A stretch of DNA of 64,000 bases from Acidobacteriota bacterium (GTDB lineage Bacteria > Acidobacteriota > Thermoanaerobaculia > Multivoradales > Multivoraceae): contig WTGQ01000003.1 of assembly GCA_011525365.1 (NCBI GenBank), positions 208,948 to 272,947 of the forward strand, in the 5' to 3' direction. The notes under the pieces were generated by a model, which was not told where the DNA came from, did not search any database, and saw only the letters and a list, made by a program, of their open reading frames with translations. This document shows, piece by piece, positions 9,302 to 17,353 of the stretch. Each line of letters starts with the position of its first letter. Position 1 is the first letter of the stretch. The position numbers and the translations under genes are program-made.

Positions 9302-10501
9302 ATGCCCCAAGCTATCCGCGTGACCCGCCTCGCGGCGGCCGCGGCCGCCGTTCTCTTCCTGGCGCCGCCCGTGACTGCCGGCCCCAACCTCGATCAGCCC
9401 ACCTTTGTCGACGACGTGGCGCCGATCCTCCACGCCAACTGCGTCTCCTGCCATCAGCCCGACGAGATCGGGCCGATGTCGCTGCGCACATACCGCGAGG
9501 TGCGGCCCTGGGCCCGGTCCATTGCCCGCGCTGTCGAGAACCGCGACATGCCGCCCTGGGACGCCGACCCAGGTTACGGGCCGTGGTCGAACGACATCAG
9601 CCTGAACGACGACGAGATCGCTGCGATCACCCTCTGGGCGGCGAACGGCGCGCCCCGCGGCGAAGGCGACGAACCGGTCCAGGAGCAGCCGGAGACCGTG
9701 GGCGAGTGGGCGTTCGGCGAACCGGACTGGGTCTTCGAGTTCGATCCCTACGAGGTGGCGCCGGAGGGAGAGGACGAGTTCCGCGACGTGCCGATCACGA
9801 CCGGGTTCGAGGAGGATCGCTGGATCCGCGCGATCGAGGTTCAGCCGGGAGACCGCAAGGTGCTCCATCACTTCATTCTCTGGCGGGCCGCCGAGGGCGC
9901 GTTCTACCAGGAGAGCTGGATGGCGGCCTGGACCGCGGGCGCCAAGCCCTACCGGTTCCCGGCTGGGTCCGCCCGCCTGCTGCAGAAGGGCCGTAACCTG
10001 ATCGGCGACTTCCACTACCACCCGAGCGGTGAGGCGGCGACCGACAGCACCCGCATCGGTCTCTGGTTCGCCAACCCCGATGAAGTCGAGCAGGAACTGG
10101 TCACGCTGCCGGTCTGGAACGCAGGCATCAACATCCCGGCGGGCGACCCGAACTACGAAGCCGAGGCGAGCCGTGTCCTCGAGGAAGACGTTCTGGTTCT
10201 CGCGTTCACGCCGCACATGCACTACCGCGGAAAGACCATGTTCTTCAGCGCGGAGCTTCCTGACGGCAGCACCAGGGACCTGCTCGGGGTCAGCCGCTAC
10301 GACTTCAACTGGCAGACGACGTACCAGTTGTCCGAGCCGATCCGGCTGCCGGCCGGGACGCGAGTCCGTGTGAAGGCCTCCTTTGACAACTCGGCCGGCA
10401 ACCCGAGCAACCCCGACCCGACGGTCGACGTCAAGTGGGGCCTGGAATCCACCGACGAGATGCTGAACGGCCTCGTCGACTACGTCGCGGCGGATAACTA
10501 G
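9302..10501 (+). CDS. Exported cytochrome c domain plus copper-monooxygenase-like domain protein
   Basis: A 399-residue exported protein (signal peptide ending about PPVTAGP). The N-terminal third carries one c-type heme site, NCVSCHQP (C47, C50, H51), with downstream MPPWDADPGYG that could supply the axial Met. The C-terminal two thirds resemble the type-II copper, ascorbate-dependent monooxygenase fold: HHFILWR near residue 189 and FTPHMHYRGK near residue 303 are histidine clusters typical of its two copper sites. This suggests a periplasmic oxidoreductase in which heme feeds electrons to copper, but the reaction is inferred. The start is the ATG at 9302, with CGGAGAG a few bases upstream. 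It ends 5 bases before the convergent PhyH gene. Confidence 0.75.
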   Translation: MPQAIRVTRLAAAAAAVLFLAPPVTAGPNLDQPTFVDDVAPILHANCVSCHQPDEIGPMSLRTYREVRPWARSIARAVENRDMPPWDADPGYGPWSNDISLNDDEIAAITLWAANGAPRGEGDEPVQEQPETVGEWAFGEPDWVFEFDPYEVAPEGEDEFRDVPITTGFEEDRWIRAIEVQPGDRKVLHHFILWRAAEGAFYQESWMAAWTAGAKPYRFPAGSARLLQKGRNLIGDFHYHPSGEAATDSTRIGLWFANPDEVEQELVTLPVWNAGINIPAGDPNYEAEASRVLEEDVLVLAFTPHMHYRGKTMFFSAELPDGSTRDLLGVSRYDFNWQTTYQLSEPIRLPAGTRVRVKASFDNSAGNPSNPDPTVDVKWGLESTDEMLNGLVDYVAADN

Positions 10502-10506
10502 CGCCG

Positions 10507-11688
10507 CTAGATCGCCAGATCGTTCAGATTGTAGTCCCGGATCACCCGCTCGAACGTCTCGTCGTTGAAGCGGAAGTCGTCCTCGAGACCTACGAAGGGT
10601 TCGTAGACGAAGCACGGCTCATCGGGCCGGTGCTGCCGGCGAGCGTCGATTGCGACGGCGATCACCGACGAGCGATCGAAGATGCGTTGGGCGTCGTAGA
10701 CGACCTCGTCGGCTTCGACACCCAACGCTCCCTTCTGTCCCTCGACCGACTTGCGGCGGTGGAAGCCGAAGGTGAGCGAGATGCGCAGGTCGGACGAGGT
10801 GTTGGCGAACGAGGCGTGGAGCATCTGGCGGTTGACGATGGTCACGTCGCCGGCGTCGCAGACAAGCGGCAGGGCCCCGGGGAGCTTCTCGCTTCCTCCG
10901 TTCTCCCGGACACGGGCCTTGATGTCGAGCTTCCCGAGCTTGTGGGTGCCGGGCACCACCCAGAGACAGCTCGCCGGAGTCGTGGGGTAGAGCTGCACCT
11001 GGAAGTTGAAGCCGTGGATGCCCTCGTCCCAGTGCGGAGACCCCCAGTGGGTGACGCCGTCCTGGTGCCACGACACCGAACCTCCGAGACCCGGCTGCTT
11101 GACGAAGATCGCGTCGTTGAACGGCACGAAGTCGTCGCCGTTGATCGCCGCGGCGATCTCGAGAAGGTGCGGGTGGCCGTAGAGCCGCAGCCCGGAAGGC
11201 ATCGCCTGGCACATCGAACTCATGATGAAGACGACGTCGGCGGGCGCGTCCTGTTCGGGTAGCGGCTGCGTCATTTGCGTTGGGTGACGTCCGCTGAGAA
11301 GCTCCGTGCCGCCCCAGGGATCGGCAAGCGGCTTGGTGAAGAGATACGGCCGGCGGGCGTAGTCGAGGCCCAGCGCCGGTCGCCCTTGCGCGTCCACCTC
11401 CGCGTCGGGGCCCACCGGCGCGCGCTCCAGCATCTCGTTGGCATCGCGGCGCAACTCGGCCACCTCGTCGGCGTCGACGAGGCCTTCGAAGACGTAGAAC
11501 CCGTGCCTCCAGTACGCCCCCAGGATGTCCGGATGGAGCCTGCCGCCGTCGGTCAGCCGAATCGGCCCCCGGTTGCCGATCTCGGCGGCGAGCCGCAGGC
11601 CCGCTTCCTGGTACGCCGCCATGCCGGCCGCGTGCTCCGCCCGGGTCGGCGTTGCTACCGGTTCGCTTGCGCTTTGCGTGTCGTTCAT
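10507..11688 (-). CDS. Phytanoyl-CoA dioxygenase (PhyH) family oxygenase
   Basis: A 393-residue Fe(II)/2-oxoglutarate oxygenase candidate, longer than the 273-residue paralogue at 4347. Iron ligands are VSWHQDG (H208, D210) and MLHASFANTSSDLR (H291), with an Arg shortly after for 2-oxoglutarate. The N-terminal approximately 45 residues are extra relative to the domain core. There is no signal peptide, so it is cytosolic. It stands alone on the minus strand between a convergent cytochrome gene and the HicAB module, so context gives no substrate. Confidence 0.88.
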   Translation of the reverse strand: MNDTQSASEPVATPTRAEHAAGMAAYQEAGLRLAAEIGNRGPIRLTDGGRLHPDILGAYWRHGFYVFEGLVDADEVAELRRDANEMLERAPVGPDAEVDAQGRPALGLDYARRPYLFTKPLADPWGGTELLSGRHPTQMTQPLPEQDAPADVVFIMSSMCQAMPSGLRLYGHPHLLEIAAAINGDDFVPFNDAIFVKQPGLGGSVSWHQDGVTHWGSPHWDEGIHGFNFQVQLYPTTPASCLWVVPGTHKLGKLDIKARVRENGGSEKLPGALPLVCDAGDVTIVNRQMLHASFANTSSDLRISLTFGFHRRKSVEGQKGALGVEADEVVYDAQRIFDRSSVIAVAIDARRQHRPDEPCFVYEPFVGLEDDFRFNDETFERVIRDYNLNDLAI

Positions 11689-11799
11689 GGCAGTGGAGGG
11701 GATTCTAGCGGCGGCCCAGGCGACCGGTCGCCCGCTTCTGCAATGACACAGAGCCCCTGGCGAGGCCTGCTACTGGCAGCGCGGCTTCGGAGGCGAGTT

Positions 11800-11819
11800 T
11801 GCGAACAGAAATGTTCGCA
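11800..11819. promoter_or_regulatory. Palindromic operator upstream of hicA
   Basis: A perfect inverted repeat TGCGAACA-GAAA-TGTTCGCA lies 15 bases before the hicA TTG start. HicB antitoxins with a DNA-binding C-terminus are known to bind palindromes in their own promoter, so this is the obvious candidate for the autoregulatory operator of the downstream pair. The inference rests on position and symmetry. Confidence 0.6.
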
Positions 11820-11834
11820 CTGTATTGTTGAGCG

Positions 11835-12047
11835 TTGAACGGCCGGCAGTTCATCGGGCGCATTCGCAAGTGGGCGAGGAGCCGGAATCTGGAAGTCCGG
11901 TTCGTCGCGTCCGAAGGCGCTGGCTCCCATGGAACGCTCTACGCGGGGCACCGCAAGACCACTGTCAAAGACCGAAAGAAGGAGATCGGCAAAGGCCTGC
12001 TCAAGAAGATGCTCGCCGATCTGGGGATCGACAGGAACGACCTCTAG
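11835..12047 (+). CDS. hicA: HicA-family mRNA interferase toxin
   Basis: A 70-residue protein with the double-stranded-RNA-binding-like HicA fold. The catalytic histidine is in GSHGTLY (H32), and the C-terminus KGLLKKMLADLGI is typical. HicA cleaves mRNA when free of HicB. The most likely start is the TTG at 11835 (NGRQFIGRIRKWA follows), because no ATG lies in frame nearby. It begins just downstream of an 8+4+8 palindrome and is followed 8 bases later by hicB, giving the standard toxin-first order. Confidence 0.82.
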   Translation: MNGRQFIGRIRKWARSRNLEVRFVASEGAGSHGTLYAGHRKTTVKDRKKEIGKGLLKKMLADLGIDRNDL

Positions 12048-12055
12048 GAGAATCG

Positions 12056-12493
12056 ATGCCAGACGGTTACAACTATCCCGCCGACATGCAACGCGACGAA
12101 GACGGGCGGCATGTCGTCGCGTTTCCCGATTTCGGATGGGGCGCCACGGACGGCGCGACGAGGGAGGAGGCGCTAGGCGAAGCCAGGGATCTGCTGCGGG
12201 AGTTGATTGCCACGACGATACGCGAAGGCGGCGATCTGCCGGAACCGTCGTCGACCGGCGAGCAGCGGCCCTTGGTGGTCCCGCCGGTGCAGATCGCCCT
12301 GAAGGCGGCCCTGTACGACGCCTGGCGGCAGGCCGGGATCTCGCGGCGGCAGTTCGCCCGCGATCTTGATGTCGCCGAAAGTGAAGTGCGGCGCATGCTG
12401 AATCCCGATCACGCCACGAAGGCGGCCACGATTGACCGCGCGCTGCGCCGTCTCGGTAAACGACTCACCGTGACCGTCAGCGAGGCAGCCTGA
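12056..12493 (+). CDS. hicB: HicB-family antitoxin with C-terminal DNA-binding domain
   Basis: A 145-residue antitoxin. The N-terminal part (about residues 1-60, YPADMQRDEDGRHVVAFPDF) is the partially degraded RNase-H-like HicB fold that neutralises HicA. Residues about 95-130 (ISRRQFARDLDVAESEVRRM) form a helix-turn-helix that should bind the palindrome upstream of hicA. The ATG at 12056 is chosen because TAGGAGA overlapping the hicA stop supplies the ribosome site; the frame is open further upstream but that would overlap hicA entirely. The pair looks intact. Confidence 0.85.
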   Translation: MPDGYNYPADMQRDEDGRHVVAFPDFGWGATDGATREEALGEARDLLRELIATTIREGGDLPEPSSTGEQRPLVVPPVQIALKAALYDAWRQAGISRRQFARDLDVAESEVRRMLNPDHATKAATIDRALRRLGKRLTVTVSEAA

Positions 12494-12528
12494 ATCGGTT
12501 CCCCTGCTGGCCAATGACGGTCGGACGG

Positions 12529-13992
12529 CTAACGGCCTGACCTCGACCTGGCAGCCGAACGCTGAAAGGCCCATAGTGCGCCTCGTGTGCGGAGGTACAT
12601 CGTCGTTCCGTCGACTGCCGGCGTTGCCGTCGCCAGATCGTCGAGATCCGACACGGCCAGCGGCTCGAGTGAGCCATCGGTCGGCAGCACGACGAGCTTG
12701 CCAGATCTCGAGAGCAGGTAGAACTTGCCGTCGGCCACGATGGGCGACGCGTAGTAGCTGTCGACCGCGCCCTCGAGTCGGCCCTGCTCGATGAGCTCCC
12801 CCGTCGCGGAGCGAAGCGTCGTCGTGATACCGCTGTCGTCGACCATGAGGAGGACTCCGTCGTCGACGATCGGCGAGGGGAGCTGCGGGATCTTGCGGTG
12901 GTAGGTCCACCGCACGTGGCTGGCGGTCAGGTCTCCTCGCAGGCCCGCTGCTGGCAGCTCGACGGCGAGGATGTTGTTGCGGGTGTCGAGGGCCGACTGG
13001 AAGTACGTCCAGTCCCCCTGGTCGAGGAGGCCGTCGCCGGCCAGGTCGAAGTAGGAGAAGACGCTCTGAACCAGGCCCTCCGGCGCCTCGTCCTCCGAGA
13101 GCATTCCGTCACCGTCGCCGTCGTGCGCGGCGACGACTTCACGGAACGGCTCGAGCCGGACGTGGCGCCCTTCCTCGTTCAGGGGCATGGCGTAGCCGTT
13201 GATGAAGAGGACCCCATCCTCGACCGCCGGCGTCGACTTCATCTCGAACGACAGGCCGCTGACCCACCAGAGACGCTCGCCGGTCTTCGCCGAGTAGCTC
13301 GTGAGGAAGAACGAGCCCGGCACGACGACCTGGAGTTCGCCGCGGTCGGGATGGTGGAGTACCGGCGTCGAGTGGCCGCTTCTCGCGGCCGGCCGCTCGG
13401 TGCGCCATGCCAGCTCGCCGGACCCGGCGTCCACGGCCAGGACGTGGGAGCCCTGCTGCTGGTCGACCACGAGCACCACGTTGCCCGCGGCGAGGATCGG
13501 CGACGCGCCCATGCCGTAGATGTTGTCGAAGGGACCGAGGGGATGACGCCAGAGCTCTTCGCCGTCGACGCTGTAGCAGAGCAGGCCGAAGTCGCCGAAG
13601 AAGACCCAGACGCGCTCGCCGTCCGTGACGGGCGACGGCGACGCCGGTCCGTTGCGGTTGTCGAGCGTCTCGGTTCGCGGCCTGGGCGCCTCGCGCCGCC
13701 AGAGTTCCGAGCCGGTCTGGCGGTCGAGGGCGATCGTGTAGAGCGCTTCGCCTTCCGAGGCCGTCAGGAAGATCCGGTCCCCACTCAGGACCGGCGACGA
13801 GTCGCCGGCGGGGAGCTCGGTCCGCCAGAGGACGTTGCGGTCGGGCCCCACCTCGACCGGCAGGGCGCCCGCCTCGATCGCGCCGCCGCCGTTCGGTCCC
13901 CGGAACCGCGACCACTCGGCGGTCTCGGCCGTGGCCACCGGCGCGAGGGCAAGGGTGCTCAGTAGCGCTGGAGCTAGCGCGGGACGACTCAA
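12529..13992 (-). CDS. PQQ-like beta-propeller protein with an embedded EF-hand pair
   Basis: A 487-residue exported protein with repeated W-x-T/A blades (for example AEWSRFRGPNGGG near the start and KIPQLPSPIVDDGVLLMVDD later). Between blades it carries a textbook calcium loop, DGDGDGMLSEDE (about residues 291-302), and a second degenerate loop, DLAGDGLLDQGD (about 320-331). No PQQ-dehydrogenase catalytic motif is visible, so it is probably a structural or binding propeller rather than a quinoprotein. The start is the TTG at 13992, which overlaps the acyl-CoA dehydrogenase stop (TTGA) and immediately precedes a signal peptide ending ATAETA. An upstream in-frame extension on this strand is only a shadow of the dehydrogenase gene. 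Confidence 0.8.
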   Translation of the reverse strand: MSRPALAPALLSTLALAPVATAETAEWSRFRGPNGGGAIEAGALPVEVGPDRNVLWRTELPAGDSSPVLSGDRIFLTASEGEALYTIALDRQTGSELWRREAPRPRTETLDNRNGPASPSPVTDGERVWVFFGDFGLLCYSVDGEELWRHPLGPFDNIYGMGASPILAAGNVVLVVDQQQGSHVLAVDAGSGELAWRTERPAARSGHSTPVLHHPDRGELQVVVPGSFFLTSYSAKTGERLWWVSGLSFEMKSTPAVEDGVLFINGYAMPLNEEGRHVRLEPFREVVAAHDGDGDGMLSEDEAPEGLVQSVFSYFDLAGDGLLDQGDWTYFQSALDTRNNILAVELPAAGLRGDLTASHVRWTYHRKIPQLPSPIVDDGVLLMVDDSGITTTLRSATGELIEQGRLEGAVDSYYASPIVADGKFYLLSRSGKLVVLPTDGSLEPLAVSDLDDLATATPAVDGTTMYLRTRGALWAFQRSAARSRSGR

Positions 13993-15215
13993 AGCAGGTC
14001 GCCGCCGCAGGCCGCCGCGCAGGTCCCGTGCGCCTCGAACGCCTGCACGACGTTCTTGCCGGTGCGCCAGCGATGGACCTCGTCCGGCCCGTCGACCAGG
14101 CGCTGGGCGCGGACGGCGCGATACCAGCCGGCCAGCGGCGTGTCCATGCTGTAGCCCAGGGCGCCGTGGAGCTGGAGCGCTGTGTCGACCACCTGGTGCA
14201 CCATGTTGGCGAGGAAGACCTTGGCGATGCCGTTCTCGTTGCGCAGGTCCATGCCGTTCTCCGCCTTGTAGGCGATGTGGAGCAGCATGAGCCGGGCCTT
14301 GTAGAGCTCGGCGGCGCAGTCGGCGAGCATCCAGCGAACCCCCTGGCGGTCGGCGAGGCGCTTGCCGAAGGTCACCCGCTTCACAGCGTGGCCGACGGCG
14401 AGATCGAGTGCGCGCTGCGCTCTCGCCACGTTGTGCATGCCGTGACGCAGCCGCCCGTAGGCGAGGCGATGCTGGCCCATCGCGAAGCCCTGGCCGCGGC
14501 CGCCGAGCAGGTTCTCCTTCGGGACGATCAGGTTCTCGATGCGGATCTCCGAGTGCGAGCCTCCGAGTTTCAGGCCGAGCTCGGTATGCGGCTGCATGGT
14601 CTCGATGTCGCGGATGATCCTGTAGCCGGGGTTCGGCAGCTCGACGAGAAAGGTCGAGAACTGCCGGTGGCGGGCGACGTCGGGATCGGTCTTCGCCATG
14701 ACCAGGGCGACGTCGGCGACGCTCGCGGAGGAGCTGAACCACTTCTCGCCGTTCAGCACGTAGTTGTCGCCGTCGAGAACGGCCGAGGTCTGCATGCCGG
14801 TGGCGTCCGCGCCGGCGGCCCTCTCGGTCATCGAGTAGCAGATGCGCTTCTCCCCCGCCAGCAGCGGCTTCAGGAAGCGTTCCTTCTGGTCCTCGGTGCC
14901 ATTCTCGAGCAGCGTCAGCATGGTCGCGTCGTCGGGTCCCTGCGTGTTGAGGGAGAGCGCTCCGAGGAAGCTCTCGCCGAGCTCCATCTGGACCAGCGCG
15001 TTGGCCAGCGGCTTCAGCCCCATGCCGCCGTGTTCCTCCGGGATGAAGGGACACCAGAGCCCCTGCGACCGTGCCTTCGCGCGGAGCCCGGCCAGCACCT
15101 CGTCGAAGTTCTCCGGCGTGCATCCCTCTTCGGCCGGGATGCACTCGTTCTGAACGAAGTCGCGCACCTTGGCGCGCACCGCCTTGGTCTCTGCTGGAAT
15201 CTCGAAATCGATCAT
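13989..15215 (-). CDS. Acyl-CoA dehydrogenase family flavoprotein
   Basis: A 408-residue cytosolic FAD enzyme expected to oxidise an acyl-CoA to the 2-enoyl-CoA. It shows the three-domain layout: an N-terminal helical domain (VRAKVRDFVQNECIPAE), a middle beta domain with the flavin-contacting stretch CYSMTERAAGADATGM, and a C-terminal helical domain containing FGKRLADRQGVRWMLAD. The length is normal. Within the minus-strand operon it lies 18 bases after the cyclase gene and overlaps the PQQ-propeller start by 4 bases, so the three are probably co-expressed. The substrate is not evident. Confidence 0.92.
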   Translation of the reverse strand: MIDFEIPAETKAVRAKVRDFVQNECIPAEEGCTPENFDEVLAGLRAKARSQGLWCPFIPEEHGGMGLKPLANALVQMELGESFLGALSLNTQGPDDATMLTLLENGTEDQKERFLKPLLAGEKRICYSMTERAAGADATGMQTSAVLDGDNYVLNGEKWFSSSASVADVALVMAKTDPDVARHRQFSTFLVELPNPGYRIIRDIETMQPHTELGLKLGGSHSEIRIENLIVPKENLLGGRGQGFAMGQHRLAYGRLRHGMHNVARAQRALDLAVGHAVKRVTFGKRLADRQGVRWMLADCAAELYKARLMLLHIAYKAENGMDLRNENGIAKVFLANMVHQVVDTALQLHGALGYSMDTPLAGWYRAVRAQRLVDGPDEVHRWRTGKNVVQAFEAHGTCAAACGGDLL

Positions 15216-15233
15216 CGCTTCTCCTTCAATGGT

Positions 15234-16283
15234 CTAGAAAATCGCCAGTGCGTTGAGCGGCGAGCCGGTTCCGGTTTCGACGGCCAGCGGCCCCGCCACG
15301 AGCAGGAACTCCCAGCGACCCAGCTCGGCCGCCGTCTCGGCGACGGCCTCCAGGTCCTGGTTGTCGAAGATGTCGATGCCCATGGCGACGATCGTCAGGA
15401 TGTGAACCGGGAGATCGACGCCCTCCACCTGCGACGGAACGACGTCGAGCGCCGCATCGGAGCCGATGAACGAGATATCGCGGGAGCGAACCCAGGGCAT
15501 CGTCGAGGCGTGGAGGCCGGCCGCGTTCTGCGACACCGCCCAGGGTCCGACTTCGGCGCGCCGTGCCCAGCGGCCGGTGCGGATGAAGACGGCGTCGCCG
15601 GCGCGGACGCGGAGCCCGGCCATCTCCTCGAAAGCTTCGAGGTCTTCGGTGTAGATCGGCGTCCCCGGCTCGAGATACGGCACGCCCCTCAGGCGGGGGA
15701 TGTCGAACACAATGCCCCTCGTGACGATGCCTCCCCGGAGGTTGAAGATCGAAGACCGCGTGCAGCCCTCCTCGGTGACCGTGTCCTGCGAGTAGCCGTT
15801 GTACATCTTCCCCTTGTAGAGGATGTGACACAGGGCGTCGATGTGACTGTGCGAGTAACCGTGGTAGCTGATCTCGTAGCGATCGCTCACGCCGCCGCGG
15901 AACGCGGGCTCCTCTTCGGGATCGGGAAGCGCCAGGATCGCGCGCTCGAACGGCAGCGGCACGTCGACGGCCTGCTCGATGATCAGCGGATGGGCGAGTG
16001 AGACGGAGATGCCCTCCGTCGCCAGAGCCAGGGCCTCCAGGCGCTTCTCCGGGGTGATCAGGTTGGCCGCCCCCAACTGGTCGTCGTCGCCCCAGCGGCC
16101 CCAGTTGGAGAGCTCCTCCATCAGCCGCTCGATGTCCGCCTGGGAGAGATCGCGCGATTCGGCGGAGTAGCTCGGGGCGGGTTCCGGCGAGGATGCCGGC
16201 TCAATCGCCTCCTCCGGGGTCGCCGCGCAGGCGCCGGTCAGCAGTGTGCACGCAATGCCGAGCGTCAGATGTGTGGACTTCAT
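15234..16283 (-). CDS. Cyclase family protein (kynurenine-formamidase-like), lipoprotein
   Basis: A 349-residue putative metal-dependent hydrolase of the cyclase/KynB superfamily. The metal-binding signature is SHIDALCH (H147, D149, H153). A lipobox, LLTGAC, places it on a membrane outside the cytosol, which is atypical for KynB. The ATG at 16283 is chosen because GGGGGAG precedes it and the lipoprotein signal starts there; the frame is open further upstream without a signal. It is the first gene of the minus-strand operon with the acyl-CoA dehydrogenase and the EF-hand propeller. The family hydrolyses amides or lactone-like rings; the substrate is unknown. Confidence 0.82.
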   Translation of the reverse strand: MKSTHLTLGIACTLLTGACAATPEEAIEPASSPEPAPSYSAESRDLSQADIERLMEELSNWGRWGDDDQLGAANLITPEKRLEALALATEGISVSLAHPLIIEQAVDVPLPFERAILALPDPEEEPAFRGGVSDRYEISYHGYSHSHIDALCHILYKGKMYNGYSQDTVTEEGCTRSSIFNLRGGIVTRGIVFDIPRLRGVPYLEPGTPIYTEDLEAFEEMAGLRVRAGDAVFIRTGRWARRAEVGPWAVSQNAAGLHASTMPWVRSRDISFIGSDAALDVVPSQVEGVDLPVHILTIVAMGIDIFDNQDLEAVAETAAELGRWEFLLVAGPLAVETGTGSPLNALAIF

Positions 16284-16386
16284 GTGCTCCCCCCTCTTCC
16301 GGATCCGGGCCGATCTCCGGCTCTCGCGGCAGGGTAGCGCAACACCCCATTTGCTAGCTTGCCGCCTGTTGCCGGGGAGGAAGCTG

Positions 16387-17343
16387 ATGAAACGGTGGGT
16401 GAGGCTGGACGTGAAGCTCGCGGCTCTTTCGCTGGTGTCACTCGCGCCCGTCCCAGTGAACGGCCAGCCAGAGGAGCCGAAGACGGTCCGGATCGACACC
16501 CTGGGCGTGATGGACACCCTCTACCACCTGTCGGGCGGCGGCGCCAACTCGCTAGCGCTCATCGACGAGATCAACGGCGGCGTGGTGTTGATCGACACGA
16601 AGCCCCCGGGTTGGGGCCAGCCGGTGCGGGATGCCCTCGACGGGGTGACCGACCTCCCCGTGTCGACGATCATCAACACCCACGCGCATCCCGATCACAC
16701 CGGCAGCAACGGCGAGTTCGGGGCCGCCGCCTTGATCGTGGCGCACGAGAACACCAGGGCGAACATGGCCCGGATGGACCTCTACTCGGGACCGAACGCC
16801 GCTTCGCTGCCCACGAAGACGTTCGCGGACCGGTTCTCGCTGCTGGAGGACATCGACCGCATCGAGCTGTACCACTTCGGCCCGGCCCACACAGATGGCG
16901 ACATCATCGTCGTCTTCCCCGCCAAGGGGGTGGCGTACCTGGGAGGCCTGTTTCCCTCGAAAGCGACGCCGGTTATCGACACGCAGAACGGCGGGAGCGG
17001 CGTGGCCTTTCCCGACACGTTGGCGAAGGCGGTTGCCGGGATCACGGGTGTGAGGCTTGTCGTCACCGGCCACGGCGAGCCACCCGTGACGTACGCCGGA
17101 CGGGGTCGCCGGGAAACGGGGGCGAACCGCCCCTGGACAGGGTTCATGACGTGGGAGGATCTGGAGGAGTACGCCGACTTCAACCGCGACTTTCTGGCGG
17201 CCACGCGGAGAGCCTTTCGAGCCGGCCTGAGCGTCGAGGAAGCGGCGGCGACCCTCGAGTTGCCTGAGCGCTACAAGGACTACGGCATGGAACACGCGAG
17301 AGCGAACGTCGAAGCGATCTATGACGAGCTGGCGAACAGGTAG
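16387..17343 (+). CDS. Exported MBL-fold metallo-hydrolase
   Basis: A 318-residue metallo-beta-lactamase-fold protein with the zinc motif THAHPDHTG (H99, H101, D103, H104) and the later GPAHTDGD and TGHGEP elements that complete the dinuclear site. A signal peptide ends near PVNGQP, so it works in the periplasm. The ATG at 16387 follows GAGGAAG. It is followed after 10 bases by a PQQ-propeller gene on the same strand, probably as an operon. Substrates in this superfamily are too diverse to infer; it resembles the class B3 / SoxH-like group only in general layout. Confidence 0.85.
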   Translation: MKRWVRLDVKLAALSLVSLAPVPVNGQPEEPKTVRIDTLGVMDTLYHLSGGGANSLALIDEINGGVVLIDTKPPGWGQPVRDALDGVTDLPVSTIINTHAHPDHTGSNGEFGAAALIVAHENTRANMARMDLYSGPNAASLPTKTFADRFSLLEDIDRIELYHFGPAHTDGDIIVVFPAKGVAYLGGLFPSKATPVIDTQNGGSGVAFPDTLAKAVAGITGVRLVVTGHGEPPVTYAGRGRRETGANRPWTGFMTWEDLEEYADFNRDFLAATRRAFRAGLSVEEAAATLELPERYKDYGMEHARANVEAIYDELANR

Positions 17344-17353
17344 AGGGCCGCGT

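Noticed and set aside
12529..15144. An 871-residue minus-strand frame that seems to fuse an Arg/Gly-rich N-terminal half to a PQQ propeller.
   Set aside because: The N-terminal half is the wrong-frame reading of the acyl-CoA dehydrogenase gene; the real propeller begins with its signal peptide at 13992.
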